Of a stretch of DNA of 64,000 nucleotides, positions 1-8,889 are shown piece after piece (the first letter of the stretch is position 1; the number at the start of each line of letters is the position of its first letter). The notes beneath the pieces are model-generated. The model had not been told where the DNA came from and searched no databases. It saw nothing but the letters and a program-made list of their open reading frames with translations. The stretch spans positions 16,012-80,011 of the forward strand of contig NZ_QSLN01000007.1 of NCBI RefSeq assembly GCF_003368535.1, given 5' to 3'. Both the position numbers and the translations under genes were made by a program. Source of the DNA: Ammonifex thiophilus (GTDB lineage: Bacteria; Bacillota; Desulfotomaculia; Desulfotomaculales; Ammonificaceae).

Positions 1-1095
1 GTGCTCCGTAAGGGAGACTTCCTGGCCCGCTTAGGTGGGGACGAGTTCGCGGTCCTTCTGGAAGAGGCAGATCTGGCCGAGGCCGAAGACCGAGCCACAC
101 GGCTGCGCGAGGCGGTTTGCTCCTCCCCGCTGATGGTGGAGGGGCGCGCCTTTCCTCTGGGGTTGAGCGTAGGGATTACCCAGATAACCGAGGGGGACAC
201 CCCTTTGCAGGTGCTGGCCCGGGCCGACGAAGCCCTTTACCTGGCCAAAGCCGAGGGAGGAAATCGCACCGTCTACCTACCGCCGGAGGAAAAGCGAGAA
301 GAGCTTCGAGAGGGAGGGGACTGGCTGAGCCGCCTGCAGGACGCACTGGCGCACGGGCACTTCGTTTTGCTTTACCAGCCCATTGTGGATTTGCGCACGG
401 GGATGCTTTGCTCTTGCGAAGCTCTCCTGCGCTTGAAGACCAGGGACGGAAGACTGCTTCTACCCCATCAGTTTATTCCATACGCGGAGCGTTACGGTCT
501 TTTGCCCCGGCTTGACCGCTACGTGGTAACCCGGGCGGTGGACTATCTGGTTGCCAACCCTCAGAGTCGGGTTTTTGTGAACCTCTCCTCCTTTACCATA
601 GGGGACAAGGATTTCATCGCCTTTGTGAAGCGGCAGCTGGAGGAAAAGCGAGTAGCGCCTTCGCGGCTGGGCTTTGAGATTTCCGAAAGGTCGGTGGTGC
701 GGAACGTTCACCAGGTCAAAGAGTGGCTCAAGGAGCTAAAGCGAATAGGCTGCTTCCTGGCTATAGACGACTTTGGCGCTGGCCACTCCTCCTTCAGTTG
801 GCTGGTAGAGCTTTTGGACGAGGGCATGCTGGACGTGATCAAAATCGCCGGCATCTTTGTTAAAGATCTGGATAAGCAACCGGCCATGCGAGCTTTGGTT
901 GAGGCCATTGTTGCTCTGGCCCGCGCTGCCCGGAAGGAAACGGTGGCGGAGTGGGTGGAAAGAGAAGAAGTTTTAGCTATTCTGAAGGATTTGGGTGTAG
1001 ACTGCGCTCAAGGTTATTTCTTCAGCCCCCCTCTTTTCCGCTGCTCCCCTGAATCTATCGCAGAGAAGCTTGAAAGGAATAAAGCTTGCAAGTAA
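1..1095 (+). CDS. GGDEF-EAL c-di-GMP signalling protein, 5' end outside window
   Basis: C-terminal part of a two-domain cyclic-di-GMP protein; the true start lies upstream of the window. The residual GGDEF domain holds an intact GGDEF signature near residue 12, preceded by RKGD, the RxxD inhibitory site at the usual five-residue distance. The EAL phosphodiesterase domain follows from about residue 110, with EALLR, an Asn in FVNLSS, ISE, DDFGAGHSS, a conserved Lys, and the terminal QGYFFSPP. Both halves therefore look catalytically competent, and net activity cannot be predicted. Any sensor domain is outside the window. The next gene starts about 50 bases downstream. Confidence 0.93.
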   Translation: MLRKGDFLARLGGDEFAVLLEEADLAEAEDRATRLREAVCSSPLMVEGRAFPLGLSVGITQITEGDTPLQVLARADEALYLAKAEGGNRTVYLPPEEKREELREGGDWLSRLQDALAHGHFVLLYQPIVDLRTGMLCSCEALLRLKTRDGRLLLPHQFIPYAERYGLLPRLDRYVVTRAVDYLVANPQSRVFVNLSSFTIGDKDFIAFVKRQLEEKRVAPSRLGFEISERSVVRNVHQVKEWLKELKRIGCFLAIDDFGAGHSSFSWLVELLDEGMLDVIKIAGIFVKDLDKQPAMRALVEAIVALARAARKETVAEWVEREEVLAILKDLGVDCAQGYFFSPPLFRCSPESIAEKLERNKACK

Positions 1096-1146
1096 CATAT
1101 CTTTAAAACCTTTCGGTAAAAGACTTGTGAGGCAAAGGGAGAGGCG

Positions 1147-2325
1147 ATGCGCGTCTTAATAGGGTCGGAGTCTTTTTACCCCAACATATCCGGCGTGGCG
1201 GTCACCACTTTCAATTTAGCGTCCTATCTTGCCCGGCGAGGTCACGAGGTGGCGGTGATGGTCCCTTCCCCCCGCTACCGCAATTTTTCTGAGCGCTTCC
1301 CTGAAGGGTTCACCGTGTTGCGGGTAGCTTCCGTATGGCATCCCTTCCGTAAAGGTTTCCGGGTGACGGTTTATCCCTTAAGCCTGGCGCGGCGCGTGGT
1401 GCGAGAATGGCGTCCGGATATTGTGCACTTGCAAGATCCCACTTCCATAGGTTCAGCTCTGCTCAGAGCCTGCCGGGAAGAAAAGGTTCCTGTGGTGATA
1501 AGCCACCACTTCACCTTAGAGTACGTGCTGGCTTACCTCTGGTTCTTGCGTCCTTTTCATGGCCCTCTGCGCCGCAAGCTCACTTCTGCCATGGTGAAGT
1601 TTTATAATCAGTGCCGGCACGTGATCTGTCCCAGCGAGACGGTGAGGCGAGATCTCTTGTCCGCTGGCGTGGCCGTACCGGTGACCGCCATTTCCAACGG
1701 GGTGGATCTTGATCGTTTCTTCGCTTACGAGCCCCCTCTGGCCGCGCGTTTGGCTTTCCATCTGCCGGCCAAGCCCATCGTCCTTTACGTGGGAAGGATG
1801 GATCCCGATAAAAGCCTTGACACCCTGATAAGGGCCATGCCGCTCATCTTGGCGCGGCACGATGTACACTTTGTGCTCTGCGGCACGGGCAATCTGCGGG
1901 AAAAATTCGAACGCTGGGTAAGAAAAGACGGCCTAGCCTCGCACGTAACCTTTCTAGGCCCGTTCGCTAACCACAGCGAGAACCTCCCGCGCCTTTACCA
2001 GCTGGCTGCCTGCTTCGTTATTCCCTCCGGCATAGAGTCGCAGAGCATCGTGACGCTGGAAGCCATGGCTTCGGGCTTGCCAATAGTGGCGGCGCGGGCG
2101 GGAGCTCTGCCGGAACTGGTCGCCGATGGGGAGAACGGTTTTCTCTTCAAGCTGGGCGACCCCGAAGATCTGGCGGAGAAGGTGAATTTATTGTTGGCCG
2201 ACGAGGACTTGCGTCGGCGCATGGGAAAAAAGAGTCTGGAGAAGGTGGTGACGCATAAACTGGAGGCCAGCATGGCCCGTATAGAAGAAATTTACCATCG
2301 GGTGGTGCGGAATGGGAAAGCATAG
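1147..2325 (+). CDS. Glycosyltransferase family 4 (MgtA / glucosyl-diacylglycerol synthase-like)
   Basis: A 392-residue GT-B fold retaining glycosyltransferase. The N-terminal acceptor half begins with a Rossmann strand and the loop SGVAVTT. The C-terminal half carries YVGRMDPDK and the nucleotide-sugar motif IESQSIVTLEAMASGLP, with the E-x7-E pattern of GT4 enzymes. The closest known relatives add glucose to diacylglycerol or mannose to phosphatidylinositol; lipid glycosylation is inferred. It starts at ATG after a GGGAGAGG ribosome site. The 3' end overlaps the next gene by 14 bases, so the two are translationally linked. Confidence 0.85.
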   Translation: MRVLIGSESFYPNISGVAVTTFNLASYLARRGHEVAVMVPSPRYRNFSERFPEGFTVLRVASVWHPFRKGFRVTVYPLSLARRVVREWRPDIVHLQDPTSIGSALLRACREEKVPVVISHHFTLEYVLAYLWFLRPFHGPLRRKLTSAMVKFYNQCRHVICPSETVRRDLLSAGVAVPVTAISNGVDLDRFFAYEPPLAARLAFHLPAKPIVLYVGRMDPDKSLDTLIRAMPLILARHDVHFVLCGTGNLREKFERWVRKDGLASHVTFLGPFANHSENLPRLYQLAACFVIPSGIESQSIVTLEAMASGLPIVAARAGALPELVADGENGFLFKLGDPEDLAEKVNLLLADEDLRRRMGKKSLEKVVTHKLEASMARIEEIYHRVVRNGKA

Positions 2326-3106
2326 GCTTTATGTAGCCTTGACGGCCGTCCTGCTTATGTTAGGGGGGTACATTTATCACGGCTACGCCTACAGCGTTCT
2401 TCCGCAGCCGGCTTACTATCTCTTGCGCGACATGCCCTCGCCCAAAGCCACCGACCGCGTACTTTGTTTCTCCCCTCATCCTGACGACGAAACCATCGCG
2501 GCCGGAGGATACCTCTGTCTGGCTCAGCGAGCAGGAGCGGAGATCCGGATAGTGCTGGCCACCGACGGCAATAAGCATGGCCTTAAGGACTTGCGTTACC
2601 AGGAGTTTCGCCGTGCTACTGGCATCCTGGGCATTCCGGAAAAAAACCTGGTCTTCTGGGGTTACCCTGACGGTCACCTCAGAGCTTACTGCTTGCCCCT
2701 TAAGTCCCGCATCGCTTGGGAGATAAATAACTTCTCCCCCACGGTGGTCCTTTACCCCCATCCCGCCGATCATCATCCCGACCACGCAGTGCTCGGAGAG
2801 ATGGTGGAGGAAGTCCTAAAGGAGCAAGGATACACCGGCAAAGAATGCCTGGCCTGCCGCTACCTGGTGCATCACCGCTACTTTCCGCAGCCAAAAGCCC
2901 TAGCTCGGCAAGGGTATCTTTTGCCTCCGGTAGCCATGTTGAGCTTCGATCAACAATGGTTAAAATTTCCTTTACCGGCGGAGGTACTGCACTGCAAGGC
3001 AGAGGCTATTGAGCAGTACCGCACACAACTCCGCAACCCCTTCTTGAGACCGCTGCTGCACAGCTTCATCAGACAAAACGAACTCTTCGCCCGCTGGACG
3101 CCTTAA
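2312..3106 (+). CDS. PIG-L / LmbE family deacetylase, membrane anchored
   Basis: 264 residues. A hydrophobic N-terminal segment (about residues 7-27) should anchor the enzyme or act as a signal sequence. The zinc site of the PIG-L/LmbE family follows: SPHPDDETIAAGG with its H-x-D-D motif, then HPADHHPDH further on. Family members remove acetyl groups from N-acetylglucosaminyl lipids or thiols. The substrate is unknown. Overlap with the upstream glycosyltransferase suggests work on the glycolipid it makes. ATG start inside the preceding gene. Confidence 0.82.
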   Translation: MGKHRLYVALTAVLLMLGGYIYHGYAYSVLPQPAYYLLRDMPSPKATDRVLCFSPHPDDETIAAGGYLCLAQRAGAEIRIVLATDGNKHGLKDLRYQEFRRATGILGIPEKNLVFWGYPDGHLRAYCLPLKSRIAWEINNFSPTVVLYPHPADHHPDHAVLGEMVEEVLKEQGYTGKECLACRYLVHHRYFPQPKALARQGYLLPPVAMLSFDQQWLKFPLPAEVLHCKAEAIEQYRTQLRNPFLRPLLHSFIRQNELFARWTP

Positions 3107-3133
3107 ATAACGGATTCCAGGGAGGGAAAGGGT

Positions 3134-3703
3134 ATCTGGGAGTATCTCGGTGTGGCCGGCATTTTTTTGAGCGTGGCGGTGGAGAACCTGGGCGTGCCTT
3201 TTCCCACCGAGGCGGCTTACGTTGCGGCGTGTGCCCTTCTCGATCAGGGTTATCCCTACTCTTTCCTCCTCTTGCTCCTCACCGCCGGTCACCTCACGGG
3301 GAGTGCTGTGGCTTATTTCCTGGGTCTGGGCATGGAGAGGTGGGTGAGACGCCGTTTCGCCCGTAATGTAGAGTTTATGACTTTAGCCGACAAACTTGAG
3401 CGCTGGTACGCCCGCTACGGGTTATGGGCCGTATTCGCCTGCCGCTTTGTGGGCTATGTTCGTCCCTGGTCTTCTTTCGTCGCCGGTTTCGCTCGTCTCG
3501 GCTTTCCCAGCTTCCTTTTGGCGACCTTGGGCGGCACAATAATTTTCAACTGGGGACTTTTGGAACTCACCCGGCGCTTCCTTTCCCTCTGTAGTTTTTC
3601 TACCTCGGCCCGTTGGGCGGTGATGGCAGCCATAATCTCCTCCCTTCTCTTCCTCTTCGCCTTACGCTGTTACTGGCAGCGTCACAGGAAAAAATTACAC
3701 TGA
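3134..3703 (+). CDS. DedA family membrane protein (apparent ATC start)
   Basis: DedA-family integral membrane protein, about 189 residues if read from 3134. Family marks are ENLGVPFPTE near the N-terminus and CRFVGYVRPWSSFVAG in the middle, matching the F-R-x-P-x-R-x6-AG pattern; several hydrophobic helices follow. DedA proteins act in membrane lipid flipping and homeostasis. The first standard start in frame is GTG at 3152, 26 bases from the Shine-Dalgarno GGAGG (3121-3125). ATC at 3134 is 8 bases from it and restores the family-like N-terminus IWEYLGVAGIF. Stop codons exclude a start farther upstream. Confidence 0.82.
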   Translation: MWEYLGVAGIFLSVAVENLGVPFPTEAAYVAACALLDQGYPYSFLLLLLTAGHLTGSAVAYFLGLGMERWVRRRFARNVEFMTLADKLERWYARYGLWAVFACRFVGYVRPWSSFVAGFARLGFPSFLLATLGGTIIFNWGLLELTRRFLSLCSFSTSARWAVMAAIISSLLFLFALRCYWQRHRKKLH

Positions 3704-3763
3704 ACCACTTTGTCTTTTGTATACTTGCGTTTTCCCCCGTTTTCTTGCTCCCAGGCTTTCAGT

Positions 3764-3769
3764 TATAAT
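3764..3769 (+). promoter_or_regulatory. Candidate -10 box before the biotin carboxylase operon
   Basis: A perfect TATAAT about 90 bases before the carboxyltransferase start, in the only gap upstream of that operon. No good -35 lies at 16-18 bases (TTTCTT is the best). A second weaker candidate is TATACT at 3720-3725. Position supports a promoter; sequence support is partial. Confidence 0.35.
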
Positions 3770-3858
3770 AAATTGCAACTATTCAGCCTGCTCCAAGGGC
3801 AGAGAAAGCCGGACAAGAGGCTTTTAATTTTTTGCCATCAGGGGGTTGGGGGTAAAGG

Positions 3859-5715
3859 ATGCGTCCTTTAAAGATCACCGACACCACCCTGCGCGACGGT
3901 CACCAAAGCCTGTGGGCAACCCGCATGCGCACCGAAGACATGTTACCCATAGCGGAAAGGCTCGACCGGGTGGGGTATCATGCCCTAGAGGTGTGGGGAG
4001 GAGCTACTTTTGACGTCTGCCTGCGTTATCTTTACGAAGATCCCTGGGAGCGGCTACGCGAGCTCAAAAAGCGCGTGAAGAATACCCCGCTGCAGATGCT
4101 TTTGCGCGGCCAATCTCTGGTGGGTTACGGGCACTACCCGGACGACGTGGTGGAAGCTTTTGTCAAGCGGGCGGTGGCCAATGGCATCGACATCATCCGC
4201 ATTTTCGACGCCCTAAACGATATTCGCAACCTAGAGTTTCCCATAAAGGTGGCTAAAGAGGCAGGAGCGCACGTCCAAGCCACCGTGGTCTACACCCTAA
4301 GCCCGGTGCACACTACCGAGCACTACTTGGAAACCGCACGCAAGCTGGAGGAGCTGGGGGCCGATTCCATCTGCATAAAGGACATGGCCGGTCTTCTAGC
4401 TCCTTACCGTGCTTATGAACTCGTGAGTCTTTTCAAACGCGAGCTCTCCATACCGGTGGAGCTTCACTGCCACTACATCGGCGGTTTGGCTTTGGCCGCC
4501 TACCTCAAAGCAGCGGAGGCAGGGGTGGATATCGTGGACACCGCCTCGGTACCCCTGGCTTTCGGTGCTTCCCAGCCGCCGGTGGAAACCCTAGTGCGGG
4601 CCTTGCAGGATACCCCTTACGATACCGGGCTTGATCTTAAGGAGCTTTTCGCCATCGCTGAGTACTTCGAGGAAGTGCGCAAGAAACGGGGCTTCGAGCG
4701 GGGAGTCACCCGGATTCATGATATGCGAGTTTTTGAACACCAGGTACCGGGCGGCATGATCTCCAACCTAGTGGCCCAGCTACAGGAGCAGAAAGCGCTT
4801 CACCGCTTGCCGGAGGTGCTGGAAGAGATCCCGCGGGTGCGGGCCGAGCTCGGCTATCCTCCTCTGGTCACCCCCACTAGCCAGATAGTGGGCATCCAGG
4901 CGGTGCTTAACGTGCTTACAGGGGAGCGTTACAAGCTGGTGCCCGAAGAGGTGCGTCGCTATGTCCAAGGGTATTACGGCCGTCCCCCAGCTCCCATCGA
5001 TCCCGAGGTTCAGCGCAAAGTCCTGGGCGACCGCAAGCCCATCGACTGCCGTCCGGCGGATTTACTCCCGCCGGGGCTGGAAAAAGCGCGCGAGGAGATA
5101 AAGGATCTGGCCACCTCGGAGGAGGACGTCCTCTCCTATGCTCTCTTCCCTCAGGTGGCGCGCCGTTTCTTTGAGCTCCGCAAGAAAGGGGAGCTCAAGA
5201 AGATGGCGGAAAAGGTGCGGAAAGAGGAGGGCAAGAAGGAAGAAACTCCTAAGGAGGCAGAAGGCACGATGAACATCAAAGAGATAAAAGAGCTTCTGAA
5301 GCTTCTGGAGGAAAGCGATATCACCGAATTCTGTCTGGAGAGCGCCGGGATGAAGCTCACCATTCGCAAGGGCATGATTTCAGTGCCGGAAAAGATTCCT
5401 GCTAGCCGGGAAAACCTTGAAGTAGGCGCGAAGGAGAAGGCCAAGGAGCCTAAAAAAGAAGAGAAAGAGGAGCTTTACACCGTCCGCGCTCCCATGGTGG
5501 GCACTTTTTATCGGGCACCAGCTCCCGACGCTCCTCCTTACGTAGAGGTGGGGGACGTGGTGGAAAAAGGTCAGGTGCTCTGCATTATTGAAGCCATGAA
5601 ACTAATGAACGAGATTCAGGCCGAGGTGGCAGGCGAGATAGTGGAGATACTGGTGGAAAACGGTCAGCCGGTGGAGTACGGCCAACCTCTCTTCCTAATC
5701 CGGCCTAAGAAGTAG
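3859..5715 (+). CDS. pycB: Pyruvate carboxylase / oxaloacetate decarboxylase-type carboxyltransferase fused to an AccB-like biotin carrier
   Basis: 618 residues in two parts. Residues 1 to about 460 are the PycB/OadA carboxyltransferase TIM barrel: [10 protein letters not shown] supplies the metal Asp (D13), IKDMAG the carbamylated Lys, and HCHYIGG the metal His pair. A charged Lys/Glu linker leads to a C-terminal carrier with the biotinyl motif EAMKLMNE (Lys581). The carrier is unusual: from Met471 it resembles a complete AccB, including the [16 protein letters not shown] opening absent from ordinary OadA tails. An internal Shine-Dalgarno AAGGAGG (5251-5257) lies 11 bases before that ATG (5269), so a free 148-residue AccB may also be made. 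The biotin carboxylase gene follows after 12 bases. Confidence 0.88.
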   Translation: MRPLKITDTTLRDGHQSLWATRMRTEDMLPIAERLDRVGYHALEVWGGATFDVCLRYLYEDPWERLRELKKRVKNTPLQMLLRGQSLVGYGHYPDDVVEAFVKRAVANGIDIIRIFDALNDIRNLEFPIKVAKEAGAHVQATVVYTLSPVHTTEHYLETARKLEELGADSICIKDMAGLLAPYRAYELVSLFKRELSIPVELHCHYIGGLALAAYLKAAEAGVDIVDTASVPLAFGASQPPVETLVRALQDTPYDTGLDLKELFAIAEYFEEVRKKRGFERGVTRIHDMRVFEHQVPGGMISNLVAQLQEQKALHRLPEVLEEIPRVRAELGYPPLVTPTSQIVGIQAVLNVLTGERYKLVPEEVRRYVQGYYGRPPAPIDPEVQRKVLGDRKPIDCRPADLLPPGLEKAREEIKDLATSEEDVLSYALFPQVARRFFELRKKGELKKMAEKVRKEEGKKEETPKEAEGTMNIKEIKELLKLLEESDITEFCLESAGMKLTIRKGMISVPEKIPASRENLEVGAKEKAKEPKKEEKEELYTVRAPMVGTFYRAPAPDAPPYVEVGDVVEKGQVLCIIEAMKLMNEIQAEVAGEIVEILVENGQPVEYGQPLFLIRPKK

Positions 5716-5727
5716 GGGAGGGGCCTG

Positions 5728-7074
5728 ATGTTCAAGAAGGTACTCATCGCCAACCGGGGAGAAATTGCGCTGCGCATAATAAGGGCCTGCCGCGAACTGG
5801 GAATAAAGACGGTGGTGGTTTATTCCGAGGCGGACCGCGAGAGCTTACCGGTCCGGCTGGCCGACGAAGCGGTATGCATCGGCCCCCCGCCGGCTAGCCA
5901 AAGCTACCTCAACATCACCAACATCCTGAGCGCCGCCGAGGTAACCGGGGCAGACGCCATTCACCCGGGCTACGGCTTTTTGGCGGAGAACGCTAGTTTT
6001 GCCGAGATATGTTCCACCTGCGGGCTCACCTTTATAGGCCCGCCGGTAGAAGCCTTGGAGAAGATGGGCTCCAAAGCTCTGGCCCGCAAGACGGTAGCGG
6101 AGGCAGGCGTTCCGGTGGTTCCCGGATCGGAAGAGGTCATAACCGATGTAAAGGAGGCTCTGCGGCTGGCGGCAGAGCTCGGCTACCCGGTACTCATAAA
6201 GGCTTCAGCTGGCGGGGGTGGACGGGGGATGCGGGTGGTACACACGCCGGCAGAGTTAGAAAAGGCCCTGGCCGCAGCCCAATCGGAGGCAGAAGCGGCC
6301 TTTGGCAACCCCGAAGTTTACCTGGAGAAGTACTTGGAGGAGCCCCGCCACATCGAGTTTCAGATAGTGGGGGACAAGTACGGCAACCTGGTCTATCTTG
6401 GGGAGCGCGACTGCTCCATTCAAAGGCGCAACCAGAAGCTTTTGGAGGAGTCCCCGTCGGTGGCCTTGACTCCTGAACTGCGCCGGCGGATGGGAGAAGC
6501 GGCGGTGAAGGCGGCGCAGGCGGTAGGCTACCACAACGTGGGAACGGTGGAGTTTCTGCTGGACAAGCATGGTAATTTCTACTTTATCGAGATGAACACC
6601 CGCATCCAGGTGGAGCACCCGGTAACCGAAATGGTTACCGGGTGGGACTTGGTCAAGGAGCAGATAAAACTGGCGGCCGGAGAGCGTATAACATGCCGCC
6701 AGGAGGACGTGAAACTCACAGGCTGGGCCATCGAGTGCCGCATAAACGCGGAGGATCCGGAGCGGCAGTTCACCCCCTGCCCGGGGCGTATCACCGCCTA
6801 TCTTCCTCCCGGGGGGCCAGGCATCCGGGTGGACAGTGCCGTTTACCCTGGTTACGAAATTCCCCCCTATTACGACTCGCTTATCGCCAAGCTCATTGCT
6901 TGGGGACGCGATCGGGAGGAAGCTATTGCCCGGGCCGAGAGGGCCCTGGAGGAATTTATCATCGAAGGGATAAGCACGACCATCCCTTTTCACCTCAAAG
7001 TTCTACGCAACGCTTTCTTCAGACGAGGAGAAGTCTATACTAACTTCGTACAAAGGCGAATTCTAGGAGAATGA
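5728..7074 (+). CDS. accC: Biotin carboxylase
   Basis: 448 residues, full length for AccC/PycA. The biotin carboxylase N-domain opens with [14 protein letters not shown]. The ATP-grasp domain has the glycine-rich loop [16 protein letters not shown] and the catalytic stretch [14 protein letters not shown], followed by the C-terminal lid domain. It carboxylates the biotin on the carrier encoded just upstream. With the PycB part it would make a two-subunit pyruvate carboxylase; with a separate AccB and AccAD it would serve acetyl-CoA carboxylase. No accA or accD is present here. ATG start with GGGGAGGGG ribosome site. Confidence 0.95.
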   Translation: MFKKVLIANRGEIALRIIRACRELGIKTVVVYSEADRESLPVRLADEAVCIGPPPASQSYLNITNILSAAEVTGADAIHPGYGFLAENASFAEICSTCGLTFIGPPVEALEKMGSKALARKTVAEAGVPVVPGSEEVITDVKEALRLAAELGYPVLIKASAGGGGRGMRVVHTPAELEKALAAAQSEAEAAFGNPEVYLEKYLEEPRHIEFQIVGDKYGNLVYLGERDCSIQRRNQKLLEESPSVALTPELRRRMGEAAVKAAQAVGYHNVGTVEFLLDKHGNFYFIEMNTRIQVEHPVTEMVTGWDLVKEQIKLAAGERITCRQEDVKLTGWAIECRINAEDPERQFTPCPGRITAYLPPGGPGIRVDSAVYPGYEIPPYYDSLIAKLIAWGRDREEAIARAERALEEFIIEGISTTIPFHLKVLRNAFFRRGEVYTNFVQRRILGE

Positions 7075-7087
7075 AGGGTTTTAAAGT

Positions 7088-7117
7088 GTGGCAGGTGAGG
7101 AAAGACTCTGATATAAT
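7088..7117 (+). promoter_or_regulatory. Predicted sigma-A promoter with extended -10
   Basis: GTGGCA (7088-7093), an 18-base spacer, and TATAAT (7112-7117) preceded by TG one base upstream, an extended -10. It sits 30 bases before the start of the Asp23-family gene and separates that cluster from accC. Confidence 0.55.
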
Positions 7118-7147
7118 GGAGGCAGTTATCGAAGGAGGTGGTGTCCT

Positions 7148-7549
7148 TTGACTAACGCTGGAGCCGGGCAGGAGTTGCGCAGCGAACTTGGAGCGGTGCG
7201 CATAGCCAACGAAGTGGTGGGGATCATAGCAGGCTTGGCGGCCATGGAAGTACCGGGTGTTGCGGGTATGAGTGGTGGCATCGTAGGCGGCATCGCGGAA
7301 ATGCTGGGGCGCAAGAACCTCACCAAAGGGGTCAAAGTGGAGGTAGGAGAAAGAGAGGCGGCCATCGACCTTTTCATCGTGGTAAACTACGGAGTGAGAA
7401 TCGCCGACGTGGCCGCCCAGGTTCAGGCTAACGTCAAACGTGCCGTAGAGGAAATGACAGGACTGGCTGTGGTAGAAGTGAACGTGCATGTGCAAGGAGT
7501 GGTCTTCCCCGAGGAAGAACGGGAAGAGGAGAGGCGCCGGGTGCGCTAA
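7148..7549 (+). CDS. Asp23/Gls24 family envelope stress protein
   Basis: 133 residues, the usual size for the Asp23/Gls24 (DUF322) family. The family core is visible: IANEVVGIIAGLAAMEVPGV, a glycine-rich GMSGGIVGGIAE, then NYGVRIADVAAQVQ and an AVEEMTGLAVVEVNVHVQGV ending. These cytosolic proteins collect beneath the membrane via AmaP and relate to cell-envelope stress. TTG start at 7148 with AAGGAGGTG at ideal distance. It is first in a cluster with an AmaP-like and a DUF2273-like protein, as in other Bacillota. Confidence 0.88.
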   Translation: MTNAGAGQELRSELGAVRIANEVVGIIAGLAAMEVPGVAGMSGGIVGGIAEMLGRKNLTKGVKVEVGEREAAIDLFIVVNYGVRIADVAAQVQANVKRAVEEMTGLAVVEVNVHVQGVVFPEEEREEERRRVR

Positions 7550-7568
7550 ACTTTAAGGAGTGATGCTT

Positions 7569-8105
7569 TTGAGACCGTTGGATCGCGGTCTCCTTTTTCT
7601 GTATGTGCTCGTAGCCAACGCAGCGGCGGCCCTATTTCTTCTGGCTATAGGGGGATGGGCACCGGCTTTGGATCTTCTGGACTACCTGAATGTGGTAGCC
7701 GCGCGTTGGGGAGTAGTGGCAGGTTTGGGCGCTTTCTTCCTGGTAGGCCTGTGGCTACTCGTGGTAAGCCTATCTCCTACAAGCCGGGCTGGTTCCTTGG
7801 CGGTGATCGACGAAACCCCTTTAGGAGAAGTGAAGGTTTCTTTAGCAGCGGTGGAGAGTCTGGTGGCCAAGGTGGTGAGTTCTTTTCCCGGGGTGAAGGA
7901 AGTGAAGCCCCGGGTGATCCCCACGCCGCAGGGCATTGCGGTGGAGATCCGCCTGCTTACCACAGCCAGCGTAAGCCTTCCTACGCTGGCTCAGGAGATC
8001 CAGGAGAAGGTGCAGCAGACGGTGAAAGAAGTCACCGGCCTCGATCTCAGCCGCGTGCGGGTGATGCTGGAGAACGTGGTCACAGCCAGACCACGGGTGG
8101 AGTGA
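7569..8105 (+). CDS. amaP: AmaP-like membrane anchor of the Asp23 family protein
   Basis: About 178 residues. Two hydrophobic segments (near residues 10-30 and 50-72) are followed by a cytosolic domain related to Asp23 itself (GEVKVSLAAVESLVAKVV to TGLDLSRVRVMLENVV). This is the AmaP arrangement, which tethers Asp23 to the membrane. TTG at 7569 lies 8 bases after AAGGAG; upstream GTG 7560 and ATG 7563 are too close to that site. Second gene of the envelope cluster. Confidence 0.78.
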   Translation: MRPLDRGLLFLYVLVANAAAALFLLAIGGWAPALDLLDYLNVVAARWGVVAGLGAFFLVGLWLLVVSLSPTSRAGSLAVIDETPLGEVKVSLAAVESLVAKVVSSFPGVKEVKPRVIPTPQGIAVEIRLLTTASVSLPTLAQEIQEKVQQTVKEVTGLDLSRVRVMLENVVTARPRVE

Positions 8106-8116
8106 GGCGAGAAGCT

Positions 8117-8335
8117 ATGGACTGGGAACAGTGGTGGGAGTGGATAAAGGAGCACCGAGGGAAGATCCTGGGCGTGGGATTAGGGCTGCTTTTTGGCTGG
8201 TTCGCCATCGTTTACGGTTTTTGGAAGGCGGTTTTTGTGGCGCTTTGCGTTGCGGTAGGCTACTTCCTGGGTAAGAAAGTGGACGAGCGCACTGATTGGA
8301 GGCGGCTGTGGGAAAGGTTCTTCCGATCCAGGTAG
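8117..8335 (+). CDS. DUF2273-type small membrane protein
   Basis: 72 residues starting MDWEQWWEWIKEHRGK, followed by two closely spaced hydrophobic helices and the exit GYFLGKKVDE, typical of DUF2273. Such genes regularly accompany amaP and asp23. ATG at 8117, 11 bases after the amaP stop, with GAGGCGAG as ribosome site. Function is unknown; by context it belongs to the Asp23 membrane complex. Confidence 0.8.
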   Translation: MDWEQWWEWIKEHRGKILGVGLGLLFGWFAIVYGFWKAVFVALCVAVGYFLGKKVDERTDWRRLWERFFRSR

Positions 8336-8345
8336 GGAGAGAGGG

Positions 8346-8777
8346 ATGAGCCGGCGAAGGGCGCGCGAGGCGGCCCTGATGGTTCTTTTTCAAGTGGATG
8401 TGGGAGGAGCCGTGGTGGAGGAAGCGCTGGAGCGCACCTTGGCGGAGTGGCGCCTGGGCAACGCCAGCAGGGAGTTCGCTACCTCTCTGGTTTTGGGCAC
8501 CCTGGCTCACCGCCCGCAGATAGACCGGGTGATAGAGGAGCTCAGCCGGGGGTGGCGGCTGGAGCGTATGAACCGGGTGGACCGGAATGTGATGCGCTTG
8601 GCTCTCTACGAACTCTTGTTCCGGCAGGATATACCGCCGGCGGTGGCCATCAACGAGGCGGTAGAGCTGGCCAAGCGCTATGGGGGGGAGGAATCCCCCC
8701 GCTTCGTCAACGGCATTCTGGGCAAGGTGGCAGAAAATCTTTCTCTTTACCGTGAGAGGGTAGGCTTCCCTTCCTGA
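8346..8777 (+). CDS. nusB: Transcription antitermination factor NusB
   Basis: 143 residues, standard NusB length and all-helical pattern. Diagnostic stretches are RRRAREAALMVLFQVDVG at the start, then IDRVIEELSRGW, RMNRVDRNVMRLALYEL, and PPAVAINEAVELAKRYGGEESPRF with the usual FVNGILGKV ending. NusB binds boxA RNA with NusE during rRNA antitermination. ATG start after GGGAGAGAGG, 10 bases downstream of the previous gene. Confidence 0.95.
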   Translation: MSRRRAREAALMVLFQVDVGGAVVEEALERTLAEWRLGNASREFATSLVLGTLAHRPQIDRVIEELSRGWRLERMNRVDRNVMRLALYELLFRQDIPPAVAINEAVELAKRYGGEESPRFVNGILGKVAENLSLYRERVGFPS

Positions 8778-8816
8778 CCTTTCACCCCTTTCTTTTTTCC
8801 GCTGGTGCGCTTTATA

Positions 8817-8846
8817 TTGGTTCCCAACTGTTACTAGAGCTATATT
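8817..8846 (+). promoter_or_regulatory. Predicted promoter for folD-fchA
   Basis: TTGGTT (8817-8822), an 18-base spacer and TATATT (8841-8846), 44 bases before the folD start, in the gap after nusB. A T-rich stretch at 8786-8798 might end the upstream transcript, but no clear hairpin precedes it. Confidence 0.5.
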
Positions 8847-8889
8847 GAGGGCAAAACATACCGTGGTTTAAGGGTGGTGGACGAGGGAA

